Positions 26,196 to 34,278 of a stretch of 53,571 nucleotides of DNA are shown piece by piece. How positions within the stretch are numbered: the stretch's first letter is position 1; each line of letters begins with the position of its first letter. This DNA comes from Nitrososphaerota archaeon (lineage in GTDB: Archaea; Thermoproteota; Nitrososphaeria; Nitrososphaerales; Nitrosopumilaceae). The stretch covers positions 1-53,571 of the forward strand of contig JADFLH010000004.1 of assembly GCA_022564515.1 (NCBI GenBank), given 5' to 3'. The notes below the pieces were generated by a model. It did no database searches. It was not told the origin of the DNA and saw only the letters and a list, made by a program, of their open reading frames with translations. The position numbers and the translations under genes are program-made.

Positions 26196-28905
26196 TCCAA
26201 TCCTTGCAACAAAGTTTAGCGTTTTAGGATTCAAAGAGTTAAAAGAAATTCAGAAAAAAGCCATTCCAATAATACTTCAAAAAAAAGATTCATTGATAAT
26301 AGCACCAACAGGATCTGGGAAAACTGAATGTTCAGTTATTCCGATCTTTACACTTCTCAAGGAATCAAAAAAAATCGGAAAAATTAAAGTATTATACATT
26401 ACACCCTTACGAGCACTAAATCGTGATGTATTTAGAAGAATTACAGGTTATGCAAAAAATGATGGATTGACCATAGAGATTCGACACGGTGATACATCCC
26501 AAAAACTTAGGAGACAGATAACAAAATCTCCCCCAGATATTTTAATTACTACGCCTGAAACACTGGTCATACTTTTAACACAGAAAAAAATGTTGGATGC
26601 ATTATCTGAACTAGAATGGGTTGTTATTGATGAAGTTCATGAATTATTATCCAGTGAAAGAGGTTCACAACTATCTATTAGTCTTGAAAGATTACAATTA
26701 ACTTCAAAATTGCCTATTACTAGAATAGGGTTATCAGCAACGATTGGAAATGTTGAAGAAGCCGCAAAGTTTGTTGTAGGCACCAAAAGAAAATGTAAGG
26801 TGATTAGTGATAATTCCCTTCGTAATTATGATGTTGAAGTAAAGTATGTAGATGGAACTATATCTGATGTAGCTGACTCTATCATTTGTTATATAACGAA
26901 ACTAAAGCTAAATTCTCCTGTTTTACTTTTTACAAATACCCGTGGCGAATCAGAATTTTTAGCATCTATCTTAAAAGAAAAATCGGATATCAACATTGAA
27001 TTACATCACGGTTCGTTATCAAGGCAAGTCAGAGAAGAAACTGAATCTATTCTAAGAGAAGGAAAATCTGGAATTGTAGTATGCACTTCTTCACTTGAGT
27101 TAGGTCTTGATATAGGTTCAGTCGAATTGGTAATACATTATGGTTCCCCCCATCAAGTTTCAAAACTTGTACAAAGAATTGGAAGAAGCAAGCATAATAT
27201 AGATTCTTCAGCACAAGGTCTGATAATTACTAACAATGCTGACGATGAATTCGAAGCTTATGCAATATTAGAACAAATCAAAGAGGGTTATATAGAAGAC
27301 CAAAAAATTCATGATGGCTCATTAGATGTACTTGCGCATCATATTGTTGGTTTGACTTTACAATTAGGCGAAGTCTCGGTTGAAAATGCATTTAAGACAG
27401 TTATCAAAGCTTTTCCATTCAGAAATCTAAAGTTGAAGGATTTTTTTAACGTGTTAGAGCTTCTTGACTCTAACTATTTGTTATTTTTTGACAAAGAAAA
27501 CATGACGTTTTGGAAAAAAGGAAGAGCATTTAGATACTATTTCGAAAATCTCTCAACCATTCCTGATATTTTGAAGTTTAAAGTATTTGATTCAGTTGGA
27601 AAGAAAATAATTGGTACTTTAGATCAGCGATTTGTAGGGGATTTTGGCGAATCTGGAAATGTTTTCGTGCTAAGAGGAATGCAATGGAGAATATTAAACA
27701 TAGATGAAAAATTATTTATGGTAAACGTTGAACCAATAACAGCTGGTGGCATAACTGTTCCCTACTGGGAAGGGGAAAGTATACCTGTAGATTACAATAC
27801 CGCACAAAAAGTCGGCATATACAGAACAAAAGTACAACAGGGTTCTTTGAAAATTACTAACAATATAATTTCGAAATTAAATTTTGATACCATACCAAAT
27901 GAAAAAACCATTGTAGTTGAGGCCTTGAAGCCTCAGGGAACCATAGTTTTACATGCTTGTTTTGGTACAAAAATAAACACAACATTAGCAACTCTGCTTT
28001 CTACGATGCTATCCTCTTTGCTTGGATTTGTTGTTGAAGAACGTTCTGATGCATATAGAATAGTTTTATCTTCACGATCTCCAATATCGGAAAAATTATT
28101 GAACAAAGTGTTAAAGGATGATTATCATTTATCTTCCATCATTTCAGCATCACTAGCTGGAACACATAATGTTAACTGGAGAACATGGTGTGTCGCTAAA
28201 AAATTTGGAGTTGTTGGTCGTGAAGCGATATATGAAAGAAAATCTGCAAGATTCCTTTTTGAGAGATATTCAAAAACCCCATTGGTTGAAGAGGCTTTAA
28301 GAGAATTATTTCATGATAAATACGATCTGGGTAAGACAGAAAAAATTCTAGAAAAAATAAAAAATGATGAAATTCATATCAAATGGTTTTCAATGGAAAA
28401 ATCTTCCAAGTTGGCTGAACCTATATTAGATCATACAACGAGATACTATTCTTCACCATCAAATGTTGATAAAGGAATTTTAGACTTGGTAAAATCTAGA
28501 CTTTTTAAAACTAAACACAGATTGGTATGTGTTAGGTGTGGAAAGTGGGTTAGAGTGGTTGAAACAAATGAAATAATTAATTCTCTTTCTTGCCCCTATT
28601 GTAAAGCACGGCAAATCACTGCAACTTTTTACTCGGATTATGATCTTTCTAAAATCGTACAGAAAAAACATAAAGGAAAAAAAATATCTGCCGAGGAAAA
28701 ACACAAATTTGAAAGAGCTTGGAAAGTTTCTTCACTAATAGAAAATTTTGGTAAAACTGCCCTTATTGTGTTATCAGGATATGGTATCGGTGCTGATACT
28801 GCAGCCAGAATTCTAAGAAATATGATCGATGAGGATAGTCTCTATAAACAAATCTACGAAGCAGAAAGACAATATATTATAACAAGAGGATTCTGGGATT
28901 CCTAA
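26152..28905 (+). CDS. lhr: Lhr-family superfamily 2 helicase (archaeal Lhr2-like)
   Basis: 917 residues. Helicase motifs in order: Q-like FKELKEIQKKAIP, Walker A APTGSGKTE (~50), motif Ib, DEVHELLSSERG (II, ~160), LSATIG (III, ~190), TNTRGESEFL (IV), HHGSLSRQVREETE and VCTSSLELGLDIG (V), LVQRIGRSKH (VI, ~345). Winged-helix and Lhr core domains follow. Near the C-terminus CVRCGKW...CPYC (~785-820) is a zinc ribbon, a feature I associate with the aLhr2 branch. These enzymes unwind DNA/RNA hybrids and take part in repair or RNA metabolism. Convergent with the RPA gene by a 4-base overlap. Confidence 0.92.
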   Translation: MKDQGQNKQKNQLLDPILATKFSVLGFKELKEIQKKAIPIILQKKDSLIIAPTGSGKTECSVIPIFTLLKESKKIGKIKVLYITPLRALNRDVFRRITGYAKNDGLTIEIRHGDTSQKLRRQITKSPPDILITTPETLVILLTQKKMLDALSELEWVVIDEVHELLSSERGSQLSISLERLQLTSKLPITRIGLSATIGNVEEAAKFVVGTKRKCKVISDNSLRNYDVEVKYVDGTISDVADSIICYITKLKLNSPVLLFTNTRGESEFLASILKEKSDINIELHHGSLSRQVREETESILREGKSGIVVCTSSLELGLDIGSVELVIHYGSPHQVSKLVQRIGRSKHNIDSSAQGLIITNNADDEFEAYAILEQIKEGYIEDQKIHDGSLDVLAHHIVGLTLQLGEVSVENAFKTVIKAFPFRNLKLKDFFNVLELLDSNYLLFFDKENMTFWKKGRAFRYYFENLSTIPDILKFKVFDSVGKKIIGTLDQRFVGDFGESGNVFVLRGMQWRILNIDEKLFMVNVEPITAGGITVPYWEGESIPVDYNTAQKVGIYRTKVQQGSLKITNNIISKLNFDTIPNEKTIVVEALKPQGTIVLHACFGTKINTTLATLLSTMLSSLLGFVVEERSDAYRIVLSSRSPISEKLLNKVLKDDYHLSSIISASLAGTHNVNWRTWCVAKKFGVVGREAIYERKSARFLFERYSKTPLVEEALRELFHDKYDLGKTEKILEKIKNDEIHIKWFSMEKSSKLAEPILDHTTRYYSSPSNVDKGILDLVKSRLFKTKHRLVCVRCGKWVRVVETNEIINSLSCPYCKARQITATFYSDYDLSKIVQKKHKGKKISAEEKHKFERAWKVSSLIENFGKTALIVLSGYGIGADTAARILRNMIDEDSLYKQIYEAERQYIITRGFWDS

Positions 28906-30299
28906 TTTTTCTTGGTAATAATAGAAAAAGGTGTTAAAATTAACTCAACTCTTCCTTCTAACCCTGATTTGGCATTTACACCTGTTACTGAAATGATCTC
29001 TCCAATTGAGCATTTATCAATAAACCTTGCTTGCTTTCTCCAACCCTTTATCCAAATTTGCCCACTGTCATCCTCTATGAACATTTCAGATAATACAACA
29101 GATTCACCATTCTTTGTTTGAATTTCTCTCCTTTCAGGAACCTTTAAAATTATTGCTTCAACACAATAATTTCCACCAATTTTTACATCTGAAATTTTTG
29201 TTCGCAAATTAGATTTATTTGGAATAGACGAATTATCATCTACTTTGCGAACAAATGAATTTTCATCTAATGTGATAGAATTTCCAAAAACTTTTGTGGG
29301 CATACACTCAATTACATCATTTTCTTGGAATTGTAACATTTTTTCAGAAGAATCAGAAATATTGAACAATTGTTCCTGATCATCTGCGCCAAGTATCATG
29401 GTTTCTCCAGAATCAAGTTTAGCCATGGAAATTATTCGAAATGTTGTTGGTTTCGCTTCTTGCTTGCCTTCAATCTCAATGATTGTTGATTCATTACCAT
29501 GAATTTCGAGTCCTTCAATCCCAGATTTTGTTCTAACACCTAAAAGTCGAACTTTGACATCTACAGGAATTATTTTTGGAATATTACTTTCATCTTTTCC
29601 CCATAAGACAACTCTTAATGAATCTCCATCAGTACCCTTCAGTCTTAATCTAAGAGCTTTTCCTGGCTGTCCTCTAGAATTTGTAAATTCCATAGAATTA
29701 ATCATTCCATCGATCTTACCTGAAACTACCAAATCTGTTTGCCCTTCTTTAACAGAGCTCACATCTACTGTGATATCGTGTATTGATGGGATATCACTTT
29801 CTTCATGAGACGATTCTATATGGGAACCAGAACCAATGTTAATGGTAGGCCTCCCATTGAGATCAGATTTAATATATGCTTTTATAATTTTGACAAGATC
29901 GCCCGGTTTTAGCTCTTCGATTCCAGGAAGATTAGCCTTTTCATCCCATAATTTTACACTTGCCGTAGAATCAATATCATAAACTGTCATATTTCTTAGA
30001 AGAAAAGGAGAGCCATCTTTTCTCGTGAACTGCTTTGGTGGTGCTAAATTTAAAATTCTAGTTTCCAAGGAAACCTCTTTTGCACCTACATACAAATCTT
30101 TGATATCCATCTCTACTTTAAGGGGCTCAGATAATGCTACTTCAAGTTCTGCGGCAATTAAAAAAAGCGCACCTTGATCAGTTAGATATCCAGCACCAAT
30201 CTTGTCTTTTTTTTGTTTAATCATCTCTTCAATACCTGATCGAGAAAATTCAGGTTTTAGTTCTAAAAGTTTGTTAATTAGAGTTTCAAATTCAGACAA
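28902..30299 (-). CDS. rpa: RPA-like single-stranded DNA-binding protein
   Basis: 465 residues with several OB-folds: one around 68-160 (FLLRNMTVYDIDSTASVKLWDE, LKPGDLVKI), a second ~180-275 (ALRLRLKGTDGDSLRVVLWGKD), and a third ~380-460 (VVLSEMFIEDDSGQIWIKGWRKQA, IGEIISVTGV). The xxxWxx pattern in strand 3-4 loops is typical of RPA-type OB-folds. No zinc finger. It coats ssDNA in replication and repair; proximity to primase and Lhr genes is suggestive only. Confidence 0.85.
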   Translation of the reverse strand: MSEFETLINKLLELKPEFSRSGIEEMIKQKKDKIGAGYLTDQGALFLIAAELEVALSEPLKVEMDIKDLYVGAKEVSLETRILNLAPPKQFTRKDGSPFLLRNMTVYDIDSTASVKLWDEKANLPGIEELKPGDLVKIIKAYIKSDLNGRPTINIGSGSHIESSHEESDIPSIHDITVDVSSVKEGQTDLVVSGKIDGMINSMEFTNSRGQPGKALRLRLKGTDGDSLRVVLWGKDESNIPKIIPVDVKVRLLGVRTKSGIEGLEIHGNESTIIEIEGKQEAKPTTFRIISMAKLDSGETMILGADDQEQLFNISDSSEKMLQFQENDVIECMPTKVFGNSITLDENSFVRKVDDNSSIPNKSNLRTKISDVKIGGNYCVEAIILKVPERREIQTKNGESVVLSEMFIEDDSGQIWIKGWRKQARFIDKCSIGEIISVTGVNAKSGLEGRVELILTPFSIITKKN

Positions 30300-30410
30300 G
30301 TCAGTATCCGTAGTAAGATTCTCTTAATAAAAATTTATTAACTAAACAAAAAGATCTTTGATCGGAACTACAGTACTCCTATACTGTGTACCTAATTGAA
30401 ACCCTTTTTA

Positions 30411-31163
30411 CTAATTTTTACCCTCATTGGATTTTTTTATAAATATAGAGTTAATTTGCTTTATAGTTTCAATAATTAACTTTTCATATTTAGAGTCTCC
30501 AAACAATTCTAAATTTGGTATAATACAATGACCGCCAATGCCTTTTGGATCGGTGTAAAATTTGGGCCTGTTTCCTAAATATTTATGGGGCTCTTCTGCG
30601 AATTGCCACATTTCATCATAATCAACTCCATGTTTGTCAGAAATCATTTTTGATAAATATGCGTAAACAATCATCCATCCATAATAAGTCGTATCCGTTA
30701 CAATTTTAGCTAATTCACAAGTGATAGCACTAGTCATCTGATGGATTTTTTGGAACCTTTGTTGTATGGCAGTTTCTAAACCATCAAAATCATGTTGTTT
30801 ATCATAACCGTAGAATTTTATGTACCTCTCTATATCAAACAAAAACCTTTTATGAACTCCTCGTGTTGGAGCACAAATAACTGGAATTTTGTAATTTTTT
30901 TGAACAGCTTGTGTTGTACCTGGTGAAATTGTACTATGGAGAACTACCGCTTTTGGATTATATAGTTTGGTATAATGATGTACTTGTTCCATGAAATTTG
31001 AATCATATGGAAAACAGATATGAAGAAAGTTAACTTCATCAGTTGGTAATTCATTACTTTTATTCTGCTTAATATCAACACCATGAACTTGAAATCCTCG
31101 TTTTTCAAGAAGCTGGAATATGGTGGAACCAACTTCACCCATTCCCACAATGATATCTTTCAA
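30411..31163 (-). CDS. Truncated UDP-glucose/GDP-mannose dehydrogenase-like protein
   Basis: 250 residues. N-terminal Rossmann motif IIVGMGEVGSTIF (GxGxxG), then LHSTISPGTTQ (the conserved ST-PGT region), and near the end GIGGHCIIP, which matches the catalytic-Cys loop of the family. It stops about 37 residues later, so the C-terminal nucleotide-sugar-binding domain found in ~430-residue members is absent. Function is therefore uncertain: a reduced dehydrogenase or a related NAD enzyme. TTG start overlapping a 32-codon ORF by 3 bases. Next to DUF354 and another Rossmann gene. Confidence 0.7.
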   Translation of the reverse strand: MKDIIVGMGEVGSTIFQLLEKRGFQVHGVDIKQNKSNELPTDEVNFLHICFPYDSNFMEQVHHYTKLYNPKAVVLHSTISPGTTQAVQKNYKIPVICAPTRGVHKRFLFDIERYIKFYGYDKQHDFDGLETAIQQRFQKIHQMTSAITCELAKIVTDTTYYGWMIVYAYLSKMISDKHGVDYDEMWQFAEEPHKYLGNRPKFYTDPKGIGGHCIIPNLELFGDSKYEKLIIETIKQINSIFIKKSNEGKN

Positions 31164-31258
31164 TTAATATCACCATCAAGTATAATGATTTCTCGGCTTA
31201 TATTTTCACGATAATCTATCATTGTATCTAAAGCCACTAAATTAGTTATTTCTTTCAT
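31160..31258 (-). CDS. 32-codon ORF coupled to the dehydrogenase-like gene
   Basis: ATG ORF (starts MKEITNLVAL, ends ILDGDIN) whose TGA overlaps the TTG start of the next gene as TTGA, the usual signature of translational coupling. It fills most of the gap between tRNA-Gln and that gene. The peptide is amphipathic with no recognised family. It may be a leader peptide or a chance ORF. Confidence 0.3.
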   Translation of the reverse strand: MKEITNLVALDTMIDYRENISREIIILDGDIN

Positions 31259-31302
31259 AGATTTTCTATCTTTATCATGTTTATTTTTACGTTCATATAT
31301 TA

Positions 31303-31392
31303 TAGCCCGGCCCAGATTCGAACTGGGGTCAAGGGCTTCAAAGGCCCCTATGCTTGACCTCTACATTCGGCGGAATAATCCTCTACCGGGCT
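31303..31392 (-). tRNA. tRNA-Gln(UUG) with a 17-nt D-arm intron
   Basis: Acceptor AGCCCGG/CCGGGCT, anticodon stem GGGGC/GCCCT around loop CTTTGAA (anticodon TTG), and T-arm CCCAG-TTCGAAT-CTGGG; the discriminator A is included. A normal D-arm appears only if 31366-31382 is removed between positions 10 and 11. The excised piece makes a bulge-helix-bulge: exon CGGU pairs with intron GCCG, flanked by 3-nt bulges AG^A and AA^U, with a small intron hairpin GGA-UUAU-UCC. Confidence 0.93.
31366..31382 (-). other. Noncanonical tRNA intron (position 10/11)
   Basis: 17-nt intron inside the D-stem of tRNA-Gln. The bulge-helix-bulge geometry fixes the cut sites and is the substrate of archaeal tRNA splicing endonuclease. 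The position is unusual: canonical introns sit at 37/38. Confidence 0.8.
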
Positions 31393-31428
31393 GCCGGACG
31401 ACGAATCTAATTTTTTTCCCTTAAAATG

Positions 31429-32496
31429 TTATTCTGTAATTGATTGAATCGTTTCAAGAAGTTTGATGTATGGATCTTCCATTTTACTGAGTTCAACTTT
31501 TGCTTTCTTTTTAAACTTAGTTTTATTTGACTTCAGAAGTTTACCTATTAATTGTATAATCTTATTGGGACTTTCTTCTCTATTAATTAACCCTTTTTTC
31601 ACTAAGTAATTTTCAACAAGATTTGGAACGGCATTATAAGAAATAGTAGGTATTCCTTTTAATGCAGCTTCAGCAGTCATAGTACCACCCGAACCAATGA
31701 AAACATCCGTTCGTGAAAGTACTTGATTGCTATCTACAACATTATTTAAAATTGTAATTTTTTTCCCAAACTGATTTTTTAATTTTTTAATTTGTTTCGA
31801 ATATCTTCCCAAAAGGACTACATTATAATCAGAAAATGCATAAGTGATTTTTTGGATTATTGGAATAATTTGGAATTCTTTGTCTTGAGCATATGATGCT
31901 TGTGATTCATAGGTTCTAATCAATAATATTCTTTTTTTAGAATTCTTTAACCTAGAAAGAGTAGAATTCCGAGCTTTTCCTTTTACTATGATCGATGCAT
32001 CGATTGCCCTGTATTGTTTGATCTTACTCTTTGGTATTCCAAACTTTGTAAATTCTTTTTTTGGAATAATCCATGGGATCAAAAGTCTATTTACTAATGG
32101 AACAGTAAGCCTCATAACGGCCTCGGCATGGGGAGAATCACTAAAAGCAATATGTTTTATTCCCAATCCATACGAAATTCTAGCTGCCTCTGGTGAGCAA
32201 AAACTCACTGTAATGTCTGGCGAAAATTTTATGATAATTTTTGTTAATTCATTCATTCTGCTTAGACTAGCTTTTAATTTATGGAATTTTTCTTTGCCCC
32301 CATGGCTACCAACAAAGGTTAGACTCATTTTCCGTATTTTTGCAAGCTGACTTACTTCCCTATATCGCCTTGACGTACAAACCACTCGATGTTTTTTACC
32401 AAGCTTATTTATCATAGGTTCAAAAAACAAGATCTGCTTTGGGGTTAGAACATCAAACCAAATTTTCAAGTATTTTTGATTGATTTGTAAGTTCAA
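31429..32496 (-). CDS. DUF354 family glycosyltransferase-like protein
   Basis: 355 residues with a GT-B-like fold related to UDP-GlcNAc 2-epimerase. Conserved DUF354 segments: IWFDVLTPKQILFF near the start, FVGSHGG, FSDSPHAEA and the C-terminal VDSNQVLSRTDVFIGSGGTMTAEAALKGIPTIS nucleotide-sugar site (~270-305). Function not established; a role in surface glycan assembly is likely from the family and neighbours. Divergent from the Rossmann gene by 38 bases. Confidence 0.82.
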   Translation of the reverse strand: MNLQINQKYLKIWFDVLTPKQILFFEPMINKLGKKHRVVCTSRRYREVSQLAKIRKMSLTFVGSHGGKEKFHKLKASLSRMNELTKIIIKFSPDITVSFCSPEAARISYGLGIKHIAFSDSPHAEAVMRLTVPLVNRLLIPWIIPKKEFTKFGIPKSKIKQYRAIDASIIVKGKARNSTLSRLKNSKKRILLIRTYESQASYAQDKEFQIIPIIQKITYAFSDYNVVLLGRYSKQIKKLKNQFGKKITILNNVVDSNQVLSRTDVFIGSGGTMTAEAALKGIPTISYNAVPNLVENYLVKKGLINREESPNKIIQLIGKLLKSNKTKFKKKAKVELSKMEDPYIKLLETIQSITE

Positions 32497-32534
32497 TAAG
32501 TTTTTCTTGGTCTTAATGCCTCATCTCAATAGAA

Positions 32535-33671
32535 ATGAGGGGGACCAAAGTTGTTGTTTATGGACTTAGTACGGAAGGTTATGCTTTAGCCTGTCAAATG
32601 GCCATTAATGGATCTGAGGTGTCTATTATTGATGAATCAACAGCATCTGCAATTACATTAAAATCTGAAATTGCGAAAATCTACCCAACTATATCATCCT
32701 TAAAAGAAGATGCATTAGTGTCAATGGAATCAATTGATGCAGCTATTTCAAAAACAAAATATCTTTTTTTTGCCCCTACAATTAGAAAAACTGGTCAAGA
32801 TATAAAGACAGAAATTAATTCGAAATTTAAAGATGCGATCTCTCCCCTAAAGAAGAAGAGCTCCATAATCTACAATCTTCCAACTGGATTTGGCGGAAAT
32901 GACGAAAAAATATCCTTACTTGAACATGTCACAGGTTTTCAAGTAGGTAAATCAATTTCATATTACTATTTTCCAATAAGAGATTTAACTAATACTCCAA
33001 ATGTTATTGGTTCTTTTGATAGTATTCACGATGAAGTTCTAGCAGAATTGTTGAAAAGTGGAAAAAAAGAAAAAAAATTTGTATCACTTTCATCCGCTGA
33101 ACATTTTCATGCAATAGAAACTCTTTCTAGATTTTCAACTCTTTGTAGTATTTTGGAGGTATGCAAATTTGCTCAAGACGATGTTACCAAGTCAGATCTT
33201 TCTTCAAATGAGCTCAATAATCTTTTCTTGGATGATATGATTAATGGTTTGTACGATCTTAAAGTACTAGGTTCATCTTTTGAAGGGGCAAACACACTCA
33301 TGTATTTGATTAATGGAAGCATCAAAGGAATAGATGGTTACATAAAAAGGTTAATCGATGAAATTCGTACTACATTAAAGAAAAATGATCTTAAGGCAAG
33401 TAGAACAAAAATTGTATTGTCATGGAACTTAGATCAACACGAAATGAGAGGTGATAAGATAGAATTGTTACAAACTTTGATTTCACGATTACGAGATTAT
33501 ATTGGTGATGTGGAGTCATTTAATACCCCCAATTTTGATTTATTTCATAGTGATAAGACAACACTAGTTGTTGCCTGTTCAAAATCTGACTATGAAAGTG
33601 TTGTGAAGAATAAAAAAGATTTAGACTTATTACTAATTAAAGCCAATCCTCTATGTGATTTAATACAATAA
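32535..33671 (+). CDS. Rossmann-fold protein, lineage-specific (UDP-sugar dehydrogenase-like N-terminus)
   Basis: 378 residues. The N-terminus VVVYGLSTEGYALACQMA is a GxxxxG dinucleotide-binding motif followed by EVSIIDES, where the acidic residue suggests NAD. The layout (Rossmann domain, APTIRKTGQDIK, then helical YYYFPIRDL segment) resembles the first two domains of nucleotide-sugar dehydrogenases, but no catalytic Cys motif is seen. The C-terminal part (~290-378) could be a regulatory or binding domain. I do not recognise a specific function. Precedes grpE by 34 bases on the same strand. Confidence 0.6.
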   Translation: MRGTKVVVYGLSTEGYALACQMAINGSEVSIIDESTASAITLKSEIAKIYPTISSLKEDALVSMESIDAAISKTKYLFFAPTIRKTGQDIKTEINSKFKDAISPLKKKSSIIYNLPTGFGGNDEKISLLEHVTGFQVGKSISYYYFPIRDLTNTPNVIGSFDSIHDEVLAELLKSGKKEKKFVSLSSAEHFHAIETLSRFSTLCSILEVCKFAQDDVTKSDLSSNELNNLFLDDMINGLYDLKVLGSSFEGANTLMYLINGSIKGIDGYIKRLIDEIRTTLKKNDLKASRTKIVLSWNLDQHEMRGDKIELLQTLISRLRDYIGDVESFNTPNFDLFHSDKTTLVVACSKSDYESVVKNKKDLDLLLIKANPLCDLIQ

Positions 33672-33705
33672 ACATAAAATTAGCTAAAGAAAAAACAATT
33701 TTGAA

Positions 33706-34278
33706 TTGTCCGAAGAAGAATCAAAGGAAGTACCAATCCCAGTAGAATCAGAATGTGAATCAAATAATCTTTCTCTAGAGGAAGAATCAGAATCACCCTC
33801 GGAAGAATTAAAAGAACTCTTGTCACAAGAAAAAGAAAAATCCAAAGAATACGAATTAAAACTTAAACATACATTAGCTGATTTTCAAAACCTAGAAAAA
33901 AAAACAAATTCAGAAATACAAAATCGAGTCAACACTAAAATCGATCAATTAATGATTGAATTTCTTCAAATCTATGATGATTTTGTTCGTGCAAAAGAAG
34001 TCTTTTCGAAAAAAAATATTAATACAGAGGGTCTTGACTCAATTTTAAAAAATATGAATTCTCTTTTTTCAAAAAACGATGTTTCTCCTATAGATGCCTT
34101 AGGAGAAATCTTTGATCCTAAATTTCATGAGGCTATTTCAGTCATTGATGATCCTACACTTGATGAAAATACAATTACAAAAGAAATCAGGAAAGGATAT
34201 ATTTCTCAAAACAGAGTTATTAGACCAACGTTAGTGGAAATATCAAATAAACAAAAATCTGAACAAGTAGGTGAATAA
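33706..34278 (+). CDS. grpE: Nucleotide exchange factor GrpE
   Basis: 190 residues. An acidic Ser/Glu-rich N-terminus (~1-40) precedes a long coiled coil (~40-95, [16 protein letters not shown]) and a C-terminal beta-wing with [15 protein letters not shown] and [20 protein letters not shown], the family signature. It releases ADP from DnaK. TTG start. Overlaps dnaK by 8 bases, so the two are coupled. This chaperone set is bacterial in origin in mesophilic archaea. Confidence 0.95.
   Translation: MSEEESKEVPIPVESECESNNLSLEEESESPSEELKELLSQEKEKSKEYELKLKHTLADFQNLEKKTNSEIQNRVNTKIDQLMIEFLQIYDDFVRAKEVFSKKNINTEGLDSILKNMNSLFSKNDVSPIDALGEIFDPKFHEAISVIDDPTLDENTITKEIRKGYISQNRVIRPTLVEISNKQKSEQVGE

Noticed and set aside
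30350-30387. Palindrome AAAGATCTTT and hairpin ACAGTA/TACTGT between the RPA and dehydrogenase-like genes
   Set aside because: Short arms common by chance in AT-rich DNA; may be part of the rpa promoter or a weak terminator, not enough to call.
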